Part shown: positions 1 through 11,637 of the stretch, one piece after another
Numbering within the stretch: the stretch's first letter is position 1
Layout: each line of letters opens with the position of its first letter
Assembly (NCBI GenBank): GCA_010094045.1
Contig: ML986688.1
Location: 111,054 to 175,053 of the forward strand
Origin: Lojkania enalia
Lineage: Eukaryota > Ascomycota > Dothideomycetes > Pleosporales
DNA: 64,000 bases
Reading direction: 5' to 3'
The notes under the pieces: model-generated
What the model was told of the DNA's origin: nothing
What the model saw: only the letters and a program-made list of their open reading frames with translations
Databases searched by the model: none
Position numbers and translations under genes: made by a program

Positions 1-2466
1 GGGGCCTGGATGCCATGACGAGGATAGGTGTGGTAGCTGCCGCCATGTGCTCCATGTCGTGTGCTAGACATTCCGGTGAATGGTATTCACGGTATTGTAA
101 GGCTGGTCGGCGAAATTAGATTCGGCTCCTAGTAAGCTGAGGGATGGGGATGTTGAGTGGTGATGGAGCTAGGTAGATACGTTCTAGAACGCCACAATAG
201 ACTAGCGGGGTTGACGAGTACTGTGGCTGAGTTGAAGGTACCCTGTCCCCTTTTTCCGCGCCGTAGAATTGCAGCGGGGAAGGATTGTGCCGAGCGTATG
301 GGGCGCCCAGATTCCTAATTCTTAGTCGAAGGTGTGCATGGCCAGAAAATTTTTGTCATGCGTGAACACACCGACTCCGGACTTGGGCGTTTCCTTGGCA
401 ATCAGGATGAGGAACTTGGAAAGTCATCACGTGTCGGTTGCGAACACGGCATCGCCGGTTCAGGAAGCTGAGTATACACCTGAAATAGAAAAGTACTAGA
501 AGCTCAACCGACTAGAAGATTTTCTTACCTATAAGTCTTACCTAAAGAATCATTTGCGAACTACCCAGTCAGAATAAGAGAATCTAGAATACGTGGTACC
601 TGGAGAGGTATGCGCGGGTTTTACCAAGCAACCTTAGAATTCTTTCAAGCCTAGGAATAGACATGCTGTGAACAGCTCGCTTGCTTGCTTCTAAGATCAG
701 CAATGTTGTCATCCTCGCCGTCTTCTTCTCTTCTCCGTCGCCCCGACGTACATGAATGGCTTCTACTAATTACCGCATACAGAAGGCTGTAAAAGAAAGG
801 GAGAGGTATTGCTATTCAAAGAGCGTCCTCTACAATCAGTTCATCATTGGAAATAACTCTCGCCGATCCGTAGACGAGAGTAGATAAAATAAGCTTAACC
901 CCACTCTCCATCAAAGAAGCGAAGGTGTGTCCGACACATGGTTGAGCAGCCGAATGTCGAGTCCTCTTTGGAATTGCCCCGCATATGCCATCGCTTGTTG
1001 GTCACTTGGGCTGCGGCAAAGGGAGTCTAGGTCGGCTATGATGCGTCTTGGTAGGTCCCCTAGTGCGTGTTGTGGACGGCGAGCTACAAAAAACACTGAG
1101 TAGCTAGCTACTCATTTCTCCCACTCCATTTCAGTGCGGTACTCGGTCCTATATGGGTGGTCCACGAAATGACTTTGAACCGAGGAATAAACACTGAAGA
1201 CACTTGACCGTCCAGGCACTAGCTCCGTCGATCCAGAACTACGATGTGGCTTTCTAGAGGATTATAGATCTGGAATGTAAATTTAGTAGCATGAATTTCG
1301 TCCTGGCCAGCCATAGAGAAGGCGTTTTTAGACGTCCCTCAAAGCCATTAGAAGCCATCAGCACGCCCTCAACGCCCACCTCGCTGCATGGAGACGGATG
1401 GCATTTCCCTAATGCACGCGATGATCAGATGGGAAAGGAGGGAAAAAGCAGAACTGCGGCGCCCGCAGAGCGATCGTGACAGGCGGATTCGATCTAAGTT
1501 CTTGCAATCCAGAGTTCTTTGCCCTCCACCGGCGGCTTGATAACCCGTAGAGTGCGTACAGGGAGCTTAAGGGCTCGGTTGGCTTCCCTTTTCCAGCTGA
1601 GGGCGTCGGCTGGCGGGCATCACGCGTGCCCGCAAAAACAGGGCTCGCAATGGAACTTGATCTCCTGTTGCAGACGGTGGCGGCCGCGGTGCAGTTGGAG
1701 GTGGTCAATGGGCGCGAGGGCCAGCTCGCCGTTGTCGTGGTGCGTGCATCGGATCTCGGGCTATCCTTGTTGAAAGGAGTCTGTGCCCGGCCCCTGTGGC
1801 CACGCCATCTGAACGCCATCCTCCACTACTCAGCTGAACATGCTCCCCCAACTCGCAGTCCAAGACTCGCACCGCGCTGAAACTGCTAATAGCCATGCTG
1901 GATCCGGGCCGTACCCCAGCAGCCTTATCCTGTAAATCATCGGGAGGCGCGATTGTCGCAGCTGAAAATCACGAACTTTGGCTGTCGATCATGGAAACGC
2001 TCATCCTCCGCCCTGCATCACCTCTTCGGAGGAGAGCTGGGAGCACATCGTTTCATCGAGCCGTGTAGCGTACAGTGGTCACTCCCGGGCCTTTCCTGCC
2101 GCAATGAGGCCTTCGCAGCGCGGTTCTTTGCCGTCCCGAATTTGTGAAGCGGCGCTGTCGTGCGGTTGCAGATGCGCACATGAAATCGCCTGAACCCGCC
2201 CGTCATATTTATACCCATGTGCCAATCCCTTGCAACGAGCATTTCCGCAGTGAATTGCTGGCATTGACCGGATCCAGCGTGGACCCTAGTGCTTATGCCA
2301 ACGGTTCTCCCGCCGTGGCCATGTGAGTTTGTATGAAAGGTGCTGTCGTTCCACTCCACTGACTGGTTGGTACAGCCGGATACCTGCATCGCTCCACACC
2401 CTCCCATATGCAGAGCCGATCATCATAAAGCTGCTTGCGTCTCGCTACTTGTACTATTCACTCTTC
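1..2466. other. Gene-free stretch
   Basis: I see no coding region I can defend here. Open frames are short, overlap one another on both strands and show no recognisable motif. No tRNA-like or repeat structure stood out. The right end is presumably the upstream region of the small membrane-protein gene that follows. Confidence 0.4.
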
Positions 2467-3018
2467 ATGCCTCCTCCGTCTACACCTACGGGCCTGTCCC
2501 GTATATCAAATCTCACTCCATTAAATGGTAGCATCTTCATTCCTAAGGTTTTCCTATTTGCCCTCATAGTAGCAACATGTATACGTTTAGCTGTGCTACA
2601 TTGTACCCGCAGAAAGAGAAAGAAAATAGAAGCTTCCCAAATCATTCAAGAGAAGGCACGAATACGAAACCAAGTCATCCCCAGCCATGATCCAAAACAA
2701 TATCAAAATCCAGAACCCCAACCAGACCACATCCAACCTCCGCCATCATTCAGACCAATATATCCATGGATATCTCCGCCCCAGCTTTTACCAGGACCCT
2801 ATGATCCGCGCATGTATCCGCTGCCGACTATTCGAAGGCATTCATATCATTCTCCTTTGTCGGAGAGTGAAGCGGAAACGAATAGCATTTCCTACACTCG
2901 TCGAGTCTCGACAAACAGTATTCCCGCCCGGCATTCCACCTTCCAGGGTACTGTCACTACCAGCAGCAATGGCAGCATCGGCTGGCGGCGCAATCAATGG
3001 GTTGTCTCCGGAGGCTGA
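2467..3018 (+). CDS. Hypothetical single-pass membrane protein, 183 aa
   Basis: Not recognised. The frame stays open from further upstream, but the first real ATG is the one chosen here (protein begins MPPPSTPTG); an upstream exon is possible. Residues about 24-43 form one hydrophobic segment (IFIPKVFLFALIVATCIRLA), followed at once by a basic stop-transfer cluster (RRKRKK). That suggests a short N-terminal face and a cytosolic tail. The tail is proline-rich and then Ser/Arg-rich (SESEAETNSIS, RRVSTNSIP), so probably disordered and perhaps phosphorylated. No catalytic motif is visible. The arrangement resembles the many small tail-type membrane proteins of filamentous fungi. It could also be a chance open frame; the membrane segment plus basic flank is the main argument for it. 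Confidence 0.5.
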   Translation: MPPPSTPTGLSRISNLTPLNGSIFIPKVFLFALIVATCIRLAVLHCTRRKRKKIEASQIIQEKARIRNQVIPSHDPKQYQNPEPQPDHIQPPPSFRPIYPWISPPQLLPGPYDPRMYPLPTIRRHSYHSPLSESEAETNSISYTRRVSTNSIPARHSTFQGTVTTSSNGSIGWRRNQWVVSGG

Positions 3019-4237
3019 ATCATGCGACCCGATCTCCAACTCGCTTCCACCAAGTTGAGTTCAGGCGCACGCGATCAGATCGAGCCATCGAGAAAAAAAA
3101 AAAAGGGCGCTTGAAAGAGAAGCTGCGGCATCATGTGATGCAGCAGTGGCCACCAATTCTCAAACGTAGTGCGGTGCGCGGAATCAAGCACTGCACTGTG
3201 GCCAAGTGGTGCTTGGCAGGTGGCTGTCTGCTTACCAGCTGAGCGGGGACCCTGACGAATAGCCAGCCACCCTCCGCTCTAATTTCCAACCTTTCACCCC
3301 TCTAAATATTCGCCTTACCTTCTTTTCTGACGACTCTGTTGGGTAAATATTTGTTCCATGGTCATGTGTTTGGCGGGCGTCCAGATGGTGCAGGCGGCTT
3401 ACTGTTTTCCATTACGGCATTGCATGGAGACACAACATGCATATAATAGAATTAAAAGGCGTTGTTCATGCTGGGATTTTAGAGCATCGGGCTGGCTGAG
3501 ATCGCGTATCATGATCTCGTAAAATAATGACTATCATTTTTCGTTCCCCTTCAACTTGCCTGTTTGGTTCGCCTATACATTTTGCCGCGTCGGGTTACTC
3601 TATTGAGATCCTCGCCCGAAGAGAATATGTGAGTTTGTCACATTGAAGGCTGACCTATGAAAATGTGATTGTTGCCACTGTTGTTACATGTAGAGATTTG
3701 TTGGTTTCGTTTGTGGAAGAGTGGAGTTGGAGTTCGCCTATCCATCCATAGGTTTAGGTCAGCCACTAGTGTCACATGATAGACATGTTCACTCGGGTCC
3801 TGTCAAACTCCCCCATCGGGCAAGGTTCTAATTCTGTCACTAGCTCTCCCGTACAATAATCTTGAGCACTGCTAACTATAGTTGGGGGGCACCATGGTTT
3901 GCATACGTCAATTTCGCTACGCTGGATCGCTTGAACTACTCGCATGTTTTTAGTATGGTGCTGCGAGTCTGTGCGGGCTAGTGTTCGCGACTGGATGTTT
4001 AGCGACTCTGATGGTATGCTTGCCTTTGAATCTTCAACCTCATAATAATCGCCAGCCACGCGCTCAGCCATCGCTGACGCTCAGCGGGGCGAGAATCCGT
4101 TTCATGACAAAGTTAGAACCACAAGTTCCGCCCAAAGCGGTGGTCAGTGCTCTATCCATAGGGGATTGTTCCAGGGTATGGCGCGTGTCCTTGTCAGCGA
4201 TATATCGATACTCTTCTTCCATATTTCTAGCAAATCG
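3019..4237. other. Intergenic stretch
   Basis: Between the small membrane-protein gene and the 3' end of rrp46 I see no supported gene. A 99-codon minus-strand open frame at about 3772-4071 was considered and not accepted. A short A run lies at about 3094-3105. The right part should contain the rrp46 3' UTR and terminator. Confidence 0.4.
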
Positions 4238-5094
4238 TCAATCCGCTGTCCTCCATCTTTGCTCTCTCTCCACCTTCCGCTTGACAACCTGCCTAAGCCA
4301 TTCCTCTAGATTCCCTTGTTGCCCCTCGACCTCCATGCCTTCGCTCAATTCCACACCACCCTCCTTGCAACAGACTTCTTCTGCCATCTCACATGCATCG
4401 TCCCACTCCTCATAGCCGAACGATCCATAGCTTTCATTTAGAAGAAGTTTGCGGTCGCCCGAAAAGGCGAAGACATGCAGGGAGCGTAATGGTTTGGCGC
4501 GTAGGAGATCTTTTGCTGTTGGCGAGAGAAGAGGTATGGCGTTTTTGGAGGAAGGGATGGCAATCAGAACTGAAGTAAGGATTGTGGAGAGGGGAATTGA
4601 GGCGGAGAGGAGGGCGAGGAGGGAAGTGTTCAGGAGATGGGGCAGGAGGGTCAGACTCTTTTTGGAATCAGCACTTGCACGTCGTCTGACATTTCAGCTT
4701 GAAAATACGCACAGTATTGACGCCAAGGACGCTGTCCTCTTCGGGTAGGCTTCGTATCTGGAGAGTAATCTGAACTAGTGTCCGTGGTATACTCCTTGTC
4801 AAGATGATGCTGCGGAGGGTGTTGTGGAGGAGCGTTTCCAGATGTCGTTCTTTGGGGCCTGTATCCTTGAATCAATTGACTGTTGCTTCTTCAAAATTCA
4901 AGAAGAAGACACATACTCCCTACACCCGCAGCAGGCCTAACATTTACCTCTACCGTCGCTTCCTCGGGCTGCTCATCCTTCCTCAAGACCTCAATAGGCC
5001 CATTTACGGATCCAATTACACAGTATCCATTATGCGTATAAGTTGCCGAACCGTCCGCGCGGTGCAGATGGGAAAGTACAACTTCCGGCCCCAT
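4238..5094 (-). CDS. rrp46: Exosome complex subunit Rrp46 (RNase PH fold)
   Basis: Model: exons 5094-4917, 4858-4713 and 4657-4238, with introns of 58 and 55 nt (donors GTATGT and GTGCGT, acceptors ACAG and AAAG). It encodes 247 aa. Exon 1 carries the family signature HLHRADGSATYTHNGY, then GSVNGPIEV and VRPAAGVG. Exon 2 carries ERHLETLLHNTLRSIIL. Exon 3 has the Ala/Leu-rich segment LLNTSLLALLSASIPLSTIL and a Glu-rich tail. Rrp46 is one of the six RNase PH-like proteins in the exosome ring that processes and degrades RNA in nucleus and cytoplasm; eukaryotic ring subunits are generally inactive and act structurally. Start: the first ATG before LSHLHRADG; the frame is open upstream without a better ATG. 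No single frame spans the gene, so it is easy to miss. It is divergent from pex4, 262 bp away. Confidence 0.88.
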
Positions 5095-5356
5095 ATTCGT
5101 CGTACAATTAAGCTCCGATGTGAGATGGTGTAGCGCGGTGATGTGCGCTGAATTGTGGAATATGTGAACCCTAGTCCAAAAAGTTGGCGGGGCTTTTGCA
5201 AAGCTATGTTCACTGGATGGCTGCGGCTCTGCCGAGGCGCGTCGAGGTCCTCTCACCAACAACTCCAGCCTCCGCGATTCATAGATATAACCTATTTAGA
5301 CTTACTCTCTACGTAATTTCTTCTTTTCTTTGGCCTTCTGAATTTCATAAGACATC
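5095..5356. promoter_or_regulatory. Shared divergent promoter, rrp46 / pex4
   Basis: The 262 bp between the two start codons must hold both promoters and both 5' leaders. I see no clear TATA box or named operator. Confidence 0.5.
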
Positions 5357-5985
5357 ATGGCGAGCTCGTCGCGCGCCTCATCGCCTACAAAACGCCTCCT
5401 CACCGAGCTCCAAACATACCAATCCGACCCCAATGAAGCGCTTCTCGAGCTGGGACCCGTAGACGACAATGAATTGATGCAATGGCGGGCGGTGATGAAA
5501 GGCGTACCGGGCACTGCGTATGAGAGTATGTCAAACCCCCAATCTCTCTGCCTGCGGCAGTCTATGAAGAGGAGCGCATTGCGCGTCAATAGTACCCGTC
5601 CTCAGCTAGACCCCTTCAAGATGAAGCTAGGAACATGAATATTGACCATAGCATGATAGATGGCCTCTGGCTCCTCGACATTCACATCCCCACCACCTAC
5701 CCCCTCACTCCACCCACCATCCGCTTTATCACACCGATCTGCCATCCGAACGTGGACTTCAAGACTGGCGAGATCTGTCTGGACCTGCTCAAAACATCCT
5801 GGACGCCAGCTTACACGATAACTACGACGTTGACATCAATACATCAGCTGTTGACAAGTGCGGAGCCGGAATCGCCACTTAATATTGATATTGCGCAGTT
5901 GTTTAGGCAGGGCGATTATGTAGGCGCGGAGGCGTTGATTAGGTATTATACTGAGACAGAGAGGTATGATGGGAGGAGGCGGTAG
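5357..5985 (+). CDS. pex4: Peroxisomal ubiquitin-conjugating enzyme E2, Pex4-like
   Basis: Two exons, 5357-5525 and 5660-5985, with a 134-nt intron (donor GTATGT, acceptor ATAG), giving 164 aa. The UBC fold is complete: N-terminal helix with KRLLTELQ, then DIHIPTTYPLTPP, then the HPN triad (residues about 85-87) followed by the active-site cysteine at about 96 in TGEICLDLL. The long stretch SWTPAYTITTTLTSIHQLL and the DIAQLFRQGDYVGAEALIRYYT tail fit Pex4 better than general E2s. Pex4 is anchored to the peroxisome by Pex22 and mono-ubiquitinates the import receptor Pex5 for recycling. That role is inferred from the family. The exon join restores phase exactly (Tyr-Glu-Asn-Gly-Leu-Trp). An alternative is another class of small E2. 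Confidence 0.85.
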
Positions 5986-6502
5986 TGGGTTCTATTGGCT
6001 GATACCGTATCATGTGACATAGAGACGGCGGGAAGAACAATGCGTGCGGTTATGTGGCAAAGATGCTTTCTGCACGAGCACAAGCGCCAAAGTCCTTTTA
6101 ACAGGATGCTGTGAATGAATGGGACATATATATGGTTTTTGGTGGATGTGTAGTAATGATACTAGGCGTTGCGCAGCAGAGATACCTCTTGCATTTTGGG
6201 CACCAAATGAATAGTACTTCCAGTTTTGCTTGTATGTTGCGAAGATTGACGCCAAACAGTGCGAATATGAATGATTATATTAAATGACTATGCCCGCCCA
6301 AAGCTATAAATGAGTGCTAGTGATGATGTTTTGTGCCAGTTTTACAATGCTATTATGCCAAGATTTATGGTCCGTAAATCATACGCCTTGAAATGGTATC
6401 TTCCATCATTAAAGTCGTAAGTCGTAAAGTCATATCCAATGCATCCTGATGCCATGCGTATGCCCAAGCGATAAAAATGCAAAAAAAAAAAAATTTTCAA
6501 CG
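5986..6502. other. Convergent 3' intergenic region
   Basis: This lies between the stop codons of pex4 (+) and the membrane-protein gene (-), so it should hold both terminators. A 13-base A run sits near the right edge (about 6480-6493). No gene seen. Confidence 0.45.
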
Positions 6503-7827
6503 CTAAACTGGTTCAACTACGACGGCTGGTGTGGTAATTTCGTCCTTTAAGGCCTGCTTGTTCAGCAGATACTTGAGGTGTGCTTGCGGGTCCCAGTCGG
6601 GCAACTCCCAGGTAAGGACCCCTTCTTCGTTCTGCTTCTCTGCTATTTTGACAGTTTGGGCGCGCTTCCGAGCTTCGTCGAGCCACGCCCGCCACGTCTG
6701 GGTATCCGGGCATGCGTTGCTTTTAATTACCCAATCAGTATTCTTGGCCACGACAATCGCTCTCCATAACGCTTGAGTAAATGTAGTTCCCTTGCTCGGA
6801 AAGCCTTTGATCGTCATATCGGAATCCGAAAGGCACTCATTACTAACTCTATAGCAGGATGTGTCCCAGTGTAGTTTCGCCGGCAGAGCAGCTACAATCC
6901 AGTAGGCTGAGCCGAGTAGCATGTAACTTCCGGCCCAAGCAATCTGCAACTCGATCTGCGCATTGGCGAGGCAGATGACCCCACCCATGAGCATCATGGT
7001 GCCCACCAAGCTCAAGATCCTATACGCCGGTCCGTGCCTCATGAGATACTTGATAGCCTCTGGGGCAAAGTACAGCTCCCTCGCAACATCTTCGTCACAC
7101 CTAACGACCAGGAAACTACCCTTTGGGTATCTTATAATCACATCGCCACGTGGTACTTTGCCATCCTTGACTTTGCGCTCGGGAAGTTTAAGCGTCCATT
7201 TGTTACCCCAGCCGATGAGGGAGGACAGAAGGGAGAGGAGAATCGTAGCCACGATGGACATCCCATCATTCAGCCATATCGAGAGGCCAAGGAGGAGAGC
7301 CGAAAGAAGGAAGCCGATGAATAGGACGAGAGTGAGCGGGGCCACAGTTTTGGCTTTGAGGTTGGTTTTGCCGATGTGTTCTATTGTAACGACACGGACG
7401 CAATGTTCAGGGAGGTTATTGGCATCGCTATCGAAGGACAGATGTTAGCAGAGAATATATTGAACTTATTGCAGACTTCTAGGGGAGCTGAAATCTGGTG
7501 GGAGAGATGATAGAGACAGGCAAAAAGTCGGACGGAATACCAAACTAACCAAACGATGTTGCCAATGTGATTGATCGTATCTCTATCGTTCCCCGAATAG
7601 ATACCCGTCACCTGTCCAGGCACAGGTTCAAGCTTCAATGGCCGTGTTGGCCTCATCAAAGCTTGCGGCGCAGGTATCAACCGTGGTAGGAAAATCCATT
7701 TCGACAATGTCGAGACTTGAGCATTGGCCAGAACGGAACCCTCGCCGAGGATAGCCAGGAAACCTACAATATCCAACTGCAGCTCCTGAAGCGAGTTGTT
7801 TCCGTTCAGATCTTGGATCCAGTGCAT
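6503..7827 (-). CDS. Uncharacterised multi-pass membrane protein, about 403 aa
   Basis: Model: exons 7827-7541 and 7427-6503. The 113-nt intron ends in a textbook branch point and acceptor (GCTAAC ... CGATAG); the donor GTATTC is weak, so the exact junction is less certain. Exon 1 contains LQLDIVGFLAILGEGSVLA and a YSGNDRDTINHIGNIVW segment. Exon 2 has hydrophobic segments LTLVLFIGFLLSALLLGLSI, MSIVATILLSLLSSLIGW, ILSLVGTMMLMGGVICLA and YMLLGSAYWIVAAL. Between them is a soluble stretch GDVIIRYPKGSFLVVRCDED, and a charged C-terminal domain follows. I know no assigned function. It looks like a conserved fungal membrane protein because the loop is well ordered and not low-complexity. The start is uncertain: ATG 7827 precedes HWIQDLNGN, but the frame is open another 31 codons upstream and an extra 5' exon is possible. 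Confidence 0.65.
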
Positions 7828-9415
7828 AGTGAAGTGCCTGAAGGAACGGTTGAATGGACAGCTCAAGGATGAACCAAAGCCTGGCGGGACGGGTACGAGA
7901 TCAAGACATGGGTTAAGCAAGCACTAAAACAACGCGGAGACGGATTGAGAGTATATAGAGCAGAACGGCAAGCCTCAGGCCAGCAATTGAAGCGATGGAA
8001 ACTTGGACAACAGAGGGAAAAGCCAAGGTAGGGCGGCAAAAGAGGAGAAGTCGCCGTCGCAACCCATTCTCCTTGGAAAACCGGTCAGAGCTCGAGGCTG
8101 GGGGATTTGTTTTGTGTCAAGCCGGCGCCACGGTGGTCGATGGCCAGTCGCGCTGCGATTGGATGTGGTCGGTTTCCTAGCAGGGAGGGGGCATCAAGCC
8201 CAGGGAGAGTGGCTAGGCTGCGACATACCAGCATGGGAGGCGCTGCATAGCCGCAATTGAGAAATCCGCCCAGGTTGACTCTCAAACCTCCTCTTGACAC
8301 CAGCGCGCGTGCCAGCGCTTGTGGAATCGCTGTGCCCTCTTGCTGGAGAAGCTCTCGGCCGTCGTGTCGCTGTCGCTTTTCGTCATTGCCCGCCCTCCGA
8401 CCTCCCCCATCGCCAGTCCCAACCTCAAGCGCCAGGCTACCGGTAATACAACCTCATATCTGCACCGACCGCCATAGATCGCGCGGAAACTCAGCACTTC
8501 TGTTGTCGCATTACCAGGGACCGTTGAACGACTTGCTCGCCGTGCGCAAAGAGCGTGCGCTAATGTATGTGGTGGTTCATTCGTTGTTTTGAGTCCTCAG
8601 GCACGAGACTCCCCTGCATGACTCCTTACCCCTTCCCTTCGTCCAAGAAGGGAGCAAGCGATCCTACATCTTCTACTCTGTCTGATAGTCGCCCCACTAC
8701 ATGGTCATCATGAGTTTTCTGTCACCCCGACGTTGTTATCTCCATGTCAGTTGTGAATCAGGCGTCAGCCCTATGGGTCAGCCTTTTGCAAACTCCACTA
8801 TGGGACAAGGAGGCGCGGCGGGAGTTTTTCGTTGTGACCAATAACACATGGACCAAAGTACTGACTATACACGATTTTTGGCTAGGCCAGAAAAAGGCCG
8901 TCATATATCGGACCTTTTCCACTCTCTTCCTCTCCTGGTTAAGCTCCACAGCCACGCTTCGACCAGTATTGTCGTATCGACGCTGCCTCACGAAATCTGG
9001 GGCCCCCTAAGTCTTTTCAAGTGCAGGGCGTGTCACACGGCCTCGTCTGACCGGTAGGCTGCGAAAGCAATATCAGCGTTAGGGACATCCGCATCCAGGT
9101 CTTTCAATTACCTTCTTCGTCCGGAAATCACCGGGATCTTTCAAAGGGCACGAGAAGTTGGTGATATGTGCTATTGAGCCAACTTTCTCGGTATGCCCAT
9201 TGACGAAATCACAGATATCTCTACTGGAACTGATAAGCCACGGGTTGGGCGGCGGGGATGCGGTCTTAGAATATTGTAAGTTACTCCGTCCGCTAATGTT
9301 GCTTAAGCCATGATGAGTTATGCCAGTACATCGGAAGAAGAAATAGGGGCACTAATATTTTGGCAGATCTGTACGTGGCAGAGATTCTTCATCAGAGGAT
9401 CCAAACAGGCCAGTG
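7828..9415. other. Intergenic, divergent promoters
   Basis: This separates the minus-strand membrane-protein gene from the plus-strand adenosine deaminase. Only short overlapping open frames occur, none with recognisable features. It may contain a missing 5' exon of the membrane-protein gene near 7900. Confidence 0.4.
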
Positions 9416-11637
9416 ATGCATTACGCTAACCAAGGAGACAAGAAGAAGAGGAAACGGAGCTCTAAAAGTCCATTACCTTCAACCAGACAAGACTTGCCCT
9501 TCAAGATGGCGGGGAAAGGGGGCGAAACCAAGCAAAACCATGCTATTGGGCTCTTTAATGCCGCCCTGGAAGACTCGCAAGCTCAGAGGAAATACGAAAA
9601 AAATCGGACACAGCTCGTCCAAACTGAACATGCCACTTCCTGGGACCGTGAAGCGCGGCAATCAGCAAGTCCAAGTGAGATAAAAGCTTGTAAAATCATC
9701 CTTGCGATCAGGGAGTTCGAGCGGGATGTTCTTTTTGGTAATATCCCCGGCGAGGCGTTGCCTGAAAACGGCACACTCGATATGGGTGGTCAATTCTTAA
9801 CAAACAAAAGTCGCATCGAGAACGGAAGCAAGCTCTTCCAAATAGCGAAGGCTGTTCCTAAAGGTGCTATTCTACATCTCCATTTTAATGCCGAGCTTCA
9901 CCCAGAGAGGTTACTTCAGGAAGCTCGCAAGATGAAGAATATGTTCATTAGAAGCACTCTACCCCTTAATACGATAGAGCAAGTCAAGGATCCAAAGACT
10001 GAGGTTGTGTTTGATGTCAAGCCAATCTCACACCCAAGCAATAATATATTTGATCCTGGATACAAGGGCAGAAACAGCAATTGGAAAGACCCAAAAATGC
10101 AAGATAGTATCTGGATGAGGTGGGAAGATTTCTGTAAGGAATTTAAAAATCGATATGGTGATGAATACGACCAGCCGCTCGTCGTCATCGATAATGGTGT
10201 GCTTCCGAATAGCTCAGAACAAGGGCCCGTCAAATTAAATCCAGCAGAGTACTGGGTCAAGCAAAAAATGGTTCTTAGTGAAGATGAGGCATACGGCATG
10301 TCTCAGACGGTCAATGGGTAAGTTTTTCCACGTCTCTTATATTTCCGAATCTTTATATCACAATTTACTAACGTTTTATCGCAGTGTCTGGGCGCGTTTT
10401 AACCAGGCTACGCGTGCATTCAAAGGCCTTCTTAATTATGAAAAGGTTTATAGATGGTACATTAGTAACGCCATTGACCGCATGATTGACGAAAAAGTCA
10501 TGTATGCAGAGCTAAGGCCAATGTTGCTAGACAAATTCATTCCAAGCACCGATGGTACTGAGCAGATCGACAACCAATCACAGATGCAAATAATCTTAGA
10601 GTGCCTTGACGAAAAAAAAAAAGAACTTGAAAGCAGAGGGCAATTAGACCTATTCCCTTTTGGTCTCAAGATTGTTTACTGCACTCCGCGGTCAATACCG
10701 CAAACGATCATGCAACGAGAGATGCGTGACTGCATAAAGCTAGCTGTCCAATACCGTAGCCTTATCTGTGGTGAGTATCTGTTACTTTAAATCACACAGA
10801 TTTCTCTTATACTAATGATTCCTAGGGTTCGACCTTGTTGGAGCCGAAGACAGACCCAATCATATCGGTTTTTATCAAAAAGAGCTCGTGGCCTTCCAAA
10901 AAGCTTGCAAAGAGGAAGATCTCGATATCCCTTTCTTATTCCACGCAGGTGAAACGCTACTAGACACTGGCGGGTCTAAAGATCCAGCCAACTCGAATCT
11001 TTACGACGCAGTACTATTGCAAGCAAAACGCATTGGGCACGGCTTTTCGCTCCTGAAACACCCCCATCTGATCGAGAAATTCAGAAAAACCGATACCAGT
11101 GATGGAATCTGCATCGAACTCTGCCCTATTTCGAACGAATTGCTCCATCTGTGTAGGAATATCAAAGAGCATCCGTATCCCGAACTACTTGCAGCCGGCA
11201 TACCATGTACAGTTAACAGTGATAACCCATCACTATTTAGGTAAGAAACCCCGAACGCATTTCATTGAGTGATCTAGTTGAGGCGTACATGCTAACGTTG
11301 GCACAGCAACTCCATGTCTCACGAGTTCTACCAGATCATGGTGGGCTCGCCATCCATCACAATACATAGCTGGAAACAACTCGCTATCTGGAGTTTAGAA
11401 TACAGTTGTTTATCCAAACCCGAAAAGCGGAAAGGTCTCATGCTCTTGAAAAGGAGCTGGAAACAATTTTGTGAAGACATTGTAGACAAGTACGAGAGTT
11501 TATTAACCGCCAAGGATCATGCAACGGGTGAGGGATCGTACACGAGGTGGCATATGAAAGAGGCATATGGCATGCTTCTGACGGAAGATGACCAGAAAGA
11601 GAAGCAAAAGGACCGGGAGGAGGTATTGAATTCATGA
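9416..11637 (+). CDS. Adenosine deaminase, ADGF/CECR1 type
   Basis: Four exons: 9416-10317, 10385-10770, 10826-11240 and 11307-11637 (introns 67, 55 and 66 nt, all GT-AG, phases consistent); 677 aa. The amidohydrolase signature is present in order: the first metal-binding pair LHLHFN (His about 154 and 156), FHAGET (His 469, Glu 472), KRIGHG (His 501) and NSDN (Asp 562). Adenosine deaminases convert adenosine or deoxyadenosine to inosine and ammonia in purine salvage. The long N-terminal region and the spacing fit the ADGF/CECR1 branch rather than compact ADA. I see no convincing signal peptide, whereas animal members are secreted, so this is probably intracellular. The animal SDDP motif reads SDNP here. 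Start: ATG 9416, or ATG 9506 (MAGKGGE), which removes a Lys/Arg-rich leader. Confidence 0.85.

Noticed and set aside
1409..1819. 136-codon minus-strand open frame
   Set aside because: Overlaps other open frames in the same GC-rich stretch, has Arg/Ser/Thr-rich shadow composition and no motif or plausible splice extension.
3772..4071. 99-codon minus-strand open frame starting MAERVAGDYY
   Set aside because: Starts at a true ATG but shows no motif, no membrane or signal segment, and sits in the rrp46 3' region.
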